A stretch of 48,497 nucleotides of DNA, from the NCBI GenBank assembly GCA_036374795.1, contig DASUTC010000372.1:1-48497 (forward strand), read 5' to 3'. The notes under the pieces were generated by a model that saw only the letters and a list, made by a program, of their open reading frames with translations, had not been told where the DNA came from and made no database searches. Positions 42,867 to 48,497 of the stretch are shown here, piece by piece. Source of the stretch: Herpetosiphonaceae bacterium (lineage in GTDB: Bacteria; Chloroflexota; Chloroflexia; Chloroflexales; Kallotenuaceae). Position numbers and translations under genes: made by a program. Numbering within the stretch: the first letter of the stretch is position 1; each line of letters begins with the position of its first letter.

Positions 42867-43174
42867 GAGCGAGGATGCTATTAGTTGCCCTGGCGCTGCT
42901 CGGCGTGGTGACGCTGGTCGCCGTCGATCGCGTGCGATCCCACGCGGCAGGCGTGGCACCCGCGCAGAGCGCCCTGGCCGAGTATGCCATCGACTGGTTC
43001 ACGATCGACGGCGGCGGCGCGATGAACAGCAGCGGCGGCGTGTACGGCCTGAGCGGCACGATCGGGCAGCATGACGCGGGCGCGAGCATCGGCAGCCCGT
43101 ATGAGCTGAACGGCGGCTTCTGGCCCGGAGCACAGGCGCGCTACATTGTAGCCCTACCGATCGCCGCCAAGTAA
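42863..43174 (+). CDS. Small exported protein
   Basis: 103 residues, starting at an ATGA overlap with the previous gene. The signal sequence MLLVALALLGVVTLVAVDRV is followed by YAIDWFTIDGGGAMNSSGGV, YGLSGTIGQHDAG and YELNGGFWPG. This short motif set is common in exported proteins of Planctomycetota and Chloroflexota and has no known function. It is probably co-secreted with the upstream protein; coupling is shown by the overlap. Confidence 0.8.
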   Translation: MRARMLLVALALLGVVTLVAVDRVRSHAAGVAPAQSALAEYAIDWFTIDGGGAMNSSGGVYGLSGTIGQHDAGASIGSPYELNGGFWPGAQARYIVALPIAAK

Positions 43175-43276
43175 CCGAAAGGCAGCAGCGCGATCATGAG
43201 GAAGGGCGCATCCTGCTGCGCCTCTGGAGGTCAATCGATCTGCAAACTGCTCTCAACCGCACGAGGAGGGAGCGCC

Positions 43277-43346
43277 AGGAAACAAGCAAACAAGCGAACC
43301 AAGGCTTAACTCCCTTGTTCGCTTGTTCTTTTGTTCTTCTGTTCAG
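43277..43346. repeat. Composite heptamer repeat, copy K (inverted)
   Basis: AACAAGCAAACAAGCGAACC faces TTGTTCGCTTGTTCTTTTGT between two convergent genes. No core element. Confidence 0.75.
43289..43334. terminator. Bidirectional repeat-derived terminator
   Basis: AACAAGCGAACCAAGG (43289-43304) pairs with CCTTGTTCGCTTGTT (43313-43327), a 15-bp stem with one bulged C and an 8-nt loop. CTTTTGTTCTT follows on the plus strand and A-rich units precede it, so it can stop transcription from both sides. Confidence 0.6.
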
Positions 43347-43366
43347 CGCTTCGTTCACGAGCGAGT

Positions 43367-44647
43367 CTAGCGCTGGAAGTAGAACCAGTTGAGGTTCACA
43401 AAGTCGGAGGGCTGGCCGCTCTTGAAGACGACGTAGAGATTATGCACGCCGGTGACGGCGTTGGAGCTGGCCGGAACGGTGCGCCAGGATTGCCAGCCGC
43501 CCGTGTTAGCGATCGAGAAGCTGCCCAGCAGCGGCCCCGTGAGGCTGTCGATGCGGTACTCGACGATGCCGCTCACGCCCGACGCCGCGCCTGAGGCCAC
43601 GCGAGTCTGGATCTGCACCGGGCGGGTGCTGCCAAAGTCCACGTTATTGAAGACCAGATAGTCGCCGTTGGCGATCCAGCCGACATTCTGACCGCCGCCG
43701 GTATCGCTGCACGCCTCAACCTGCGTTCCCGACTGGCTGCTGTAGCTCTCGGCCTGGACGGTGCTGTATGGGTTGATCGTCGTGGTGCCGCTGCGCTTAT
43801 AGACGCGCACATAGTCGACCATCACGCGCGCCGGAAAGACGGTTGTGCTGTCGGGGCTGCCCGGCCAGTTGCCGCCAACCGCCAGATTCAGGATCATGAA
43901 GAACGGCTTGTGAAACTCCTCGGTGCTGTTGATATTATTCAGGATGTTGGCCTCCCAGAACTTGGTGCCGTCCAAGAACCAGCGGATCGCCGAAGAATCC
44001 CACTCGATCGCGTAGGTGTGGTAGGTGGTGACGTTCACCGCGCCGGACGGACCGCCGTAGCTCGCGTAGCCGTTGCTATCCCAGTGGATCGTGCCGTGGG
44101 TCACGTTTTCGTTGTTGACATGCTCCATGATGTCGATCTCGCCGGAGTTCGGCCAGGGCGTTGAGGGAAAGTTCGCGCCGAGCATCCAGAACGCGGGCCA
44201 GATGCCCTTGCCCATCGGCAGCGCCATGCGCGCCTCGATTCTGCCGTACTGGAACTCGCGCTTGCCCTTGGTGTTCATGCGCGTCGAGGTATACTGGCAG
44301 GTGCCGTACCAGCAGCTATAGCCGCTGCTTACCCTGTTCGCGGTGATCGTCAGCACGCCGCCGGAGACGCTGGCATTGCTGCCGTTGGTGTAGTACTGGA
44401 GCTCGTTGTTGCCCCAGCCGTGGCCGCCCGTCTCGAAGGTCCAGTTGGCGGGATCGACGGACGTGCCGTTGAACTCATCGCTCCAGACCAGCTGCCAGGA
44501 GGTCTGGGCGCTGGCCGGATTCGGCTGGGCTACCAGGCCAAGCTGCGCCACCAGCAGCCCCATGATGATACACAAGACCCCAAAACGGGAAGGACGAGTC
44601 AGTCGCGACGGGCGGCGCTTCAGCGCGCCGAGAAGCTGAGCCTTCAT
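43367..44647 (-). CDS. Secreted GH16 beta-1,3-glucanase with C-terminal CBM6-like module
   Basis: 426 residues from ATG 44647, preceded by AGGAGGAG; a longer frame from 44761 covers the operator and is rejected. The signal peptide LCIIMGLLVAQLGLVAQPNP ends near ASAQ. The GH16 domain runs from WQLVWSDEFNGTSVDPANW to VMVDYVRVYKR. Its catalytic motif GEIDIMEH has nucleophile E170, D172 and acid/base E175; the M insertion typical of laminarinases is present. The last 130 residues (VQAESYSSQSGTQVEACSDT, then GDYLVFNNVDFG) are a CBM6-like glucan-binding module. It converges with the secreted protein pair and shares tandem CTATCGG sites with the GH81 gene. Confidence 0.94.
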   Translation of the reverse strand: MKAQLLGALKRRPSRLTRPSRFGVLCIIMGLLVAQLGLVAQPNPASAQTSWQLVWSDEFNGTSVDPANWTFETGGHGWGNNELQYYTNGSNASVSGGVLTITANRVSSGYSCWYGTCQYTSTRMNTKGKREFQYGRIEARMALPMGKGIWPAFWMLGANFPSTPWPNSGEIDIMEHVNNENVTHGTIHWDSNGYASYGGPSGAVNVTTYHTYAIEWDSSAIRWFLDGTKFWEANILNNINSTEEFHKPFFMILNLAVGGNWPGSPDSTTVFPARVMVDYVRVYKRSGTTTINPYSTVQAESYSSQSGTQVEACSDTGGGQNVGWIANGDYLVFNNVDFGSTRPVQIQTRVASGAASGVSGIVEYRIDSLTGPLLGSFSIANTGGWQSWRTVPASSNAVTGVHNLYVVFKSGQPSDFVNLNWFYFQR

Positions 44648-44734
44648 CGGATCTCCTCCTGAGCCGGGGGGTGTAGCTTGCATTGAATCACTAGCCCGAT
44701 TGAAGCACATGCCGCCACGTACATCAAGCGCCGA

Positions 44735-44758
44735 ACCGATAGAAAATCCGATAGAAAC
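44735..44758 (-). promoter_or_regulatory. Tandem CTATCGG operator-like repeat before GH16 gene
   Basis: Read on the minus strand, TTTCTATCGGATTTTCTATC followed by GGT places two CTATCGG units 12 bp apart, 88 bp before ATG 44647. The motif and the period match the GH81 site at 31811-31833. Confidence 0.55.
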
Positions 44759-44894
44759 CACCGCCCGCTCGACCGCCGGGCTGAATCAGCTTCCGAGGGG
44801 TATTCGCCCGCCGCGCTGTTGTACGGACGGTACGCTCGTACCAGAACCAAAGTACCACCGGATGAACGTAGCCATACCCGCCTCTATCGTCGTA

Positions 44895-45013
44895 AGCTGA
44901 GGCGCGAAAGGGCTGCGGCCCGAAAGGCCGGTGCGCTGAAAGTCATAGTCGGGAGCAACCCTTTACCAGGACCCAACCAAGGACCGGAGTTACATGCCGG
45001 AGACAGCCCTGGT
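44895..45013 (+). other. Candidate structured RNA or leader element
   Basis: AAAGGG (44907-44912) can pair with CCCTTT (44959-44964). The next bases, ACCAGG (44965-44970), can pair with CCTGGT (45008-45013), so two long-range stems abut. Local stems include GGGC-TGCG-GCCC (44910-44921) and the alternative CGGCC-CGAAA-GGCCG (44916-44930), which exclude each other. It lies just upstream of a promoter, so its own transcription start is not apparent. No known riboswitch consensus found. Confidence 0.25.
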
Positions 45014-45015
45014 CG

Positions 45016-45043
45016 TTGCGCTTTTAGCAAGTCGTTATACAAT
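45016..45043 (+). promoter_or_regulatory. Sigma-70-like promoter before eCIS ATPase gene
   Basis: TTGCGC (45016-45021), 16 bp, TACAAT (45038-45043). The leader to ATG 45218 would be about 165 nt. Confidence 0.45.
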
Positions 45044-45217
45044 GTAGTAACCCCTCGTGGCACGTAACCGACACTTCCCGCACCGTGACGGTACTAGCCG
45101 TGATGGTTGCTTGGCCGTCACTGCTTCAAGATTGCCTTAGCGCGGATCTGGAATATCGCCCGGACGACAGCCATGCGTCGCTTGATTCCTGGCTATCGTT
45201 CTACATAGACAACACGT

Positions 45218-47398
45218 ATGCAACTCGTCGCTCATCATCTCGCGGATCTTCACAGCACCGAGGCACAGAGCCACGTCTATCTGAGCAGCCTTCTGAACTG
45301 GCTGCGCGATCTGCTCACGTGGCATATCGCTCTCACGCAGCATACCTTTGGCGCGCTGGCCGACGATACCTATCGCGGCCTGTATGTGCCCGATGCCGAA
45401 GTCGAGATCCTCAGCGGCGGCAGCGCTGCCATGCCGCCACAGCTTGTAGCCCGCCGCGCCGCGCTCGCCGAAGAGCGCGCCGCGCTCGAAGAGCAGGCCG
45501 CAGCCCTTGAGCGGAGCGGTACGATCGTGCCGCTGCTCAAGCTGGCGCGAACCTTTGGCTTCTCGCCGTTCGAGCGCGATGTCCTGCTGCTGGCGCTCGC
45601 GCCTGAGCTTGATCTGCGCTATGAGCGGCTTTTCGCCTACATTCAGGACGATGTCACCAAAAAGCGGCCATCGGTGAATCTTGCGCTCGCGCTGCTGTGC
45701 GCCAGCCCCGAAGAGCGCATCGCGGCGCGCACCGCCTTTACGCCGGACGCGCCCCTGATCCGCTATCGCATCGTCCAGCTTTTCGAGGATGGGCAGCGCC
45801 AGCCGCCGCTGCTGTCGCGCTTCATCAAGCTCGACGACCGCATTGTCTCGGCGCTGCTGGATCAGCCGACCGTCGATCCGCTGCTGGATCAGACCGTCAA
45901 GCTGACTAGACCGCGCCGCGCGCTGGCGAGTATGGTCCTACCGACCGACCTGCGCAATCGGCTGCGGCAGGCGATGATCGAGCATGCCGATGGCTTGATC
46001 CTGGCATTGCAGGGCAGCTACGGCAGCGGACGCCGCGCCACCGCCGAGGCGCTGTGTACCGAGGTCGGCCTGCCGCTGCTGACGGTCGATCTGGATCGGC
46101 TGGCGGCCAGCGATCTTCATCCCGAAGAGGCGGTGCAGCGCGTGCTGCGCGAGGGCATGCTCAACGGCGCGGCGATCCTCTGGCTGGGCGGCGACCGCGT
46201 GCTGCATGAGGACTCCCTAGCGGCGTGGCAGGCTGCGCTCCTGGCGGCGCTGGACAGCTACCGTGGCTGCTCGTTCTTGCCGCTCGACCAGGCCTGGGAG
46301 GCGCGCGGCGCGCTGCGGCACAACTGGTTCCTGCGCATCGAGCTGCCGAGGCTGACCTACGGCGAGCGCGAGCATATCTGGCAGGCGCGCCTCAACGGCG
46401 ATGCGCCCGACGAGCAGACGCTTCAAGCGCTAGCCAGCACCTTCCGGCTGACCGGCGGACAGATCCGCGACGCTGTGATCATGGCGCGGTCGCTGGCGCG
46501 CTGGCATGGCGGCACGCCCAGCCGCGAGGATTTTTACATCGCCTGCCGCGCCCAGTCGAGCGGACGGCTGGATAGTATGGCGCATAAGATCAAGACGACC
46601 TACGACTGGGACGATATTGTGCTGCCGCCGGATCAGCTCGGCCAGCTGCGCGAGATTAGCTCGCAGGTGCGGCACCGGCACACCGTGCTGGAGCGCTGGG
46701 GCTTCGATCGGCATCTGGCGATGGGCAAGGGCGTCAATACGCTCTTCGCCGGGCCGTCGGGCACCGGCAAGACGATGTCCGCCGAGATCATCGCCGCCGA
46801 TCTGGGCCTGGAGCTGTACAAGATCGATCTTTCGACGGTGATCAGCAAATACATCGGCGAAACCGAGAAAAATCTCGATCGGATCTTCAACGCGGCGCGC
46901 GAGGCCAACGCGATCCTCTTCTTCGACGAGGCCGACGCGCTCTTCGGCAAGCGCTCCGAGGTCAAGGACGCCCACGATCGCTACGCCAACATCGAGGTCG
47001 GCTACCTGCTCCAGAAGATGGAAGAGTACGACGGCATTGTGATCCTGGCGACCAACCTGCGCAAGAATATGGACGATGCGTTCGTGCGGCGCTTGCATGT
47101 CGCGATCGATTTTCCGTTTCCGGAGGAGCCCGACCGTCTGCGGATCTGGCAGAAAGCGTTTCCGCCGGAAGCGCCGCTGGCCGAAGATGTCGATCTGCCG
47201 TTTCTGGCGCGGCAGTTCAAGCTGGCCGGCGGCAATATCCGCAACATTGCGCTGCTCTCGGCCTTCCTGGCCGCCGAGGCCAGCACGCCGATCCAGATGA
47301 TCCACTTGATCCGCGCGATCAAACGCGAATATCAGAAGCTCGGCAAGCTGGTGACGGAGTCCGATTTTGGGCGCTATATGTCGTTGATTCGCGGCTAG
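45218..47398 (+). CDS. AAA+ ATPase of an extracellular contractile injection system
   Basis: 726 residues. An N-terminal helical region (LSSLLNWLRDLLTWHIALTQ) is followed by a first, degenerate AAA domain (LQGSYGSGRRATAEALC, about residue 265, lacking the Walker Lys). A complete second AAA domain has Walker A GPSGTGKT (512-519), ELYKIDLSTVISKYIGETEK, Walker B ILFFDEADALFGKRSEVKDA and sensor region VILATNLRKNMDDAFVRRLH. This double-AAA layout and these phrases are typical of the ATPase (Afp15-like) in eCIS loci such as Afp and PVC. It probably helps assembly or loading of the phage-tail-like particle. ATG 45218 has no clear ribosome site. Followed by repeat L and another eCIS-type gene. Confidence 0.88.
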   Translation: MQLVAHHLADLHSTEAQSHVYLSSLLNWLRDLLTWHIALTQHTFGALADDTYRGLYVPDAEVEILSGGSAAMPPQLVARRAALAEERAALEEQAAALERSGTIVPLLKLARTFGFSPFERDVLLLALAPELDLRYERLFAYIQDDVTKKRPSVNLALALLCASPEERIAARTAFTPDAPLIRYRIVQLFEDGQRQPPLLSRFIKLDDRIVSALLDQPTVDPLLDQTVKLTRPRRALASMVLPTDLRNRLRQAMIEHADGLILALQGSYGSGRRATAEALCTEVGLPLLTVDLDRLAASDLHPEEAVQRVLREGMLNGAAILWLGGDRVLHEDSLAAWQAALLAALDSYRGCSFLPLDQAWEARGALRHNWFLRIELPRLTYGEREHIWQARLNGDAPDEQTLQALASTFRLTGGQIRDAVIMARSLARWHGGTPSREDFYIACRAQSSGRLDSMAHKIKTTYDWDDIVLPPDQLGQLREISSQVRHRHTVLERWGFDRHLAMGKGVNTLFAGPSGTGKTMSAEIIAADLGLELYKIDLSTVISKYIGETEKNLDRIFNAAREANAILFFDEADALFGKRSEVKDAHDRYANIEVGYLLQKMEEYDGIVILATNLRKNMDDAFVRRLHVAIDFPFPEEPDRLRIWQKAFPPEAPLAEDVDLPFLARQFKLAGGNIRNIALLSAFLAAEASTPIQMIHLIRAIKREYQKLGKLVTESDFGRYMSLIRG

Positions 47399-47406
47399 TG
47401 CGCCAA

Positions 47407-47510
47407 CGGAAGAACAAGGGAACAAACGGAGAGCAGAGAACAAAGAACAAGGGGACGAGCACCAAGAGCTTGAAACGTTGAACTCGGAACTCGAACAGCA
47501 GCACGTTCAA
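47407..47510 (+). repeat. Composite heptamer repeat, copy L
   Basis: GAAGAACAAGGGAACAAACG and GAACAAAGAACAAGG units, then GAGCACCAAGAG, then CTTGAAACGTTGAACTCGGA units. Forward orientation, between the two eCIS genes. Confidence 0.8.
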
Positions 47511-47520
47511 GGATAGACTG

Positions 47521-48497
47521 ATGGCAACGCGCAACATCCACAAACGACAGATCACCGCGCCCAAGACGGCTCCAAAGGCTGTCCAGCGTGCGGCTGAGCA
47601 GGATGTCGCCGAGCCACAGTCGGAGGCTGCCGAGCCGGTTGCTGCGCCCCACCTGGCGAGCCGTCCCAACCCACAGCAGGCCCGCGCGATGCAGCACATG
47701 CAGCGCACCATCGGCAACGCGCAGGTGCAGCGGATGTTGAGCAACAGCACCAGCCAGCCGCAGATCCAGCGCGCCGCCGCGAGCGCGCCCAGACGCACCG
47801 CGCCGCAGCAAGATCCACGTTTCCAGAGCATCACCTCCAAAGCCAAGCAGGTCGCCACCAAAGAGAAGCAGCACGCTCCCGCCAAAGCCAAGGTGTCCGA
47901 GGCGCAGGCAGCGGCGGTCGGTCCCGCTAACGACGTATCCAGTCAGGCGGCGGCGGCGCAGGTCGGCAAGATGAACGCGCAAAAGCCTGGAACGTTCAAC
48001 AAGCAGCAGTTTGTTGCCGCGCTCAACCAGGCTATCGCCAAGATCACGCCTAATAACTTGGAAGAAGCCGACGAGTTCAAGCAATCCGGCAAGGCGGGCG
48101 AGCTTAAAGGCCAGGTGACGGGCCTGGTCAAGGATAACAAAGAGAACGCCGAGAGCGCGATCGAGACGACGACGAAAGCCGCTCCCGATCCGCGCGGTGC
48201 CAAGCCTAAATCTGTCACGCCGATGAAGCCGGAGGAGGCGGGCGCGGCACCCGGCTCGATCGGCGCGGGCAACGCCATGCCCGGCAACAAGTCGGCGCAG
48301 GAAACCTCGCTGGACGAGGGTAAGAAGTCGCTCGATAGCCAGATGGCGGGGGCGGACGTTACCGAGGAGCAGCTCAAGAAATCCAACGAGCCGAGCTTTA
48401 CCGGCGCGCTGGCTGCCAAAAAAGAAACTGAGGCGCACGCGACTACCGCGCCGCAGCAGTTCCGCGCGCAGGAGCAGAAAATCCTGGGGCAGGCGCG
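47521..48497 (+). CDS. eCIS-associated protein with RTIGNAQVQRML motif, cut by right edge
   Basis: The frame opens at ATG 47521 (AAGGA upstream) and is still open at the window end (325 residues seen). The N-terminus is basic and Ala/Pro rich (MATRNIHKRQITAPKTAPKA). Residues about 57-70, MQHMQRTIGNAQVQRML, match the 'LQRxxGNxAVxxLL' motif that marks proteins of eCIS loci, often large cargo or DUF4157-linked proteins. The remainder is hydrophilic, Ala/Lys/Glu rich and probably helical, with NKQQFVAALNQAIAKITPNN and TPMKPEEAGAAPGSIG. A cargo or effector, or a structural accessory, is possible; the C-terminal part that would decide this is missing. Confidence 0.78.
   Translation, partial: MATRNIHKRQITAPKTAPKAVQRAAEQDVAEPQSEAAEPVAAPHLASRPNPQQARAMQHMQRTIGNAQVQRMLSNSTSQPQIQRAAASAPRRTAPQQDPRFQSITSKAKQVATKEKQHAPAKAKVSEAQAAAVGPANDVSSQAAAAQVGKMNAQKPGTFNKQQFVAALNQAIAKITPNNLEEADEFKQSGKAGELKGQVTGLVKDNKENAESAIETTTKAAPDPRGAKPKSVTPMKPEEAGAAPGSIGAGNAMPGNKSAQETSLDEGKKSLDSQMAGADVTEEQLKKSNEPSFTGALAAKKETEAHATTAPQQFRAQEQKILGQA

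Larger units (their letters stand above)
44648..45217. other. 570-bp gene-free region between divergent GH16 and eCIS genes
   Basis: Holds the CTATCGG operator pair (44735-44758), a GC-rich segment with nested complementary stretches (44895-45013) and a promoter facing the eCIS gene (45016-45043). Frames at 44819 and 45085 have no ribosome sites or family likeness. Confidence 0.5.

Noticed and set aside
44895-45013. Cobalamin riboswitch, c-di-GMP riboswitch or group II intron end
   Set aside because: Individual phrases (GGAGACAGCC, CCCGAAAGGCC, GCTGAAAGTC) recall such elements, but the required conserved core and pairing partners are missing.

Overview
This is a GC-rich, gene-dense bacterial window with about 37 protein-coding genes and no rRNA, tRNA, CRISPR array or transposase that I can see. 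The gene families point to the phylum Chloroflexota, probably class Chloroflexia. They include the secreted 'FxxYWxxxGGLxxFGxPIT' repeat protein with a lamin-tail domain, an HTH + NB-ARC + TPR regulator, MsmX-type sugar ABC systems and an extracellular contractile injection system (eCIS) ATPase. That placement is inferred from family content, without a marker-gene tree.

Layout. 1-4.6 kb (minus strand): the N-terminal part of priA running off the left edge, a TPR protein, a small unknown gene and an M61 glycyl aminopeptidase. 4.9-10.9 kb (plus): an acidic-tailed unknown protein, then a sugar-type ABC importer (lipoprotein plus two permeases, no ATPase) and a PHP-domain phosphoesterase. 10.9-12.7 kb (minus): a three-gene unit of an 82-residue protein with a CxxC pair, a DUF692/MNIO iron enzyme and its partner protein. 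This resembles the core of a RiPP-type peptide modification locus and is one of the two most interesting gene groups here. 12.9-17.6 kb: miscellaneous genes (DUF3592, sulfotransferase, lamin-tail protein, DUF6886, ribbon-helix-helix, stand-alone receiver).

18.0-28.0 kb (plus) is a glycan-catabolic run: clan GH-D-like glycosidase, GH84 N-acetylglucosaminidase, MBL-fold hydrolase and two different GH38 alpha-mannosidases. It is followed by a candidate small RNA near 28.1 kb. 28.6-31.7 kb (minus) holds a zinc-ribbon membrane protein and a large HTH/NB-ARC/TPR regulator, divergent from a secreted GH81 beta-1,3-glucanase (32.0-35.3 kb). 35.5-41.2 kb is a complete ABC sugar importer with ATPase and a GH63 mannosylglycerate-hydrolase-like enzyme. 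41.5-43.2 kb encodes two secreted proteins, and 43.4-44.6 kb (minus) a secreted GH16 beta-1,3-glucanase. The right edge enters an eCIS locus: an AAA+ ATPase and a partial protein with the 'RTIGNAQVQRML' motif.

Taken together, the secreted beta-1,3-glucanases (GH81, GH16), the mannosidases and GlcNAcase, and the importers could break down and take up fungal or yeast cell-wall glycans; this is inference. The two beta-1,3-glucanase genes share a tandem 12-bp-period operator-like motif (TTTCTATCGG), which suggests co-regulation.

The most striking non-coding feature is a dispersed family of composite heptanucleotide repeats. GAACAAA-type units, a CCC-TCT-GGG stem core and GAAACTT-type units recur at about twelve intergenic sites in both orientations. 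Where two arms face each other they form long hairpins that probably terminate transcription.
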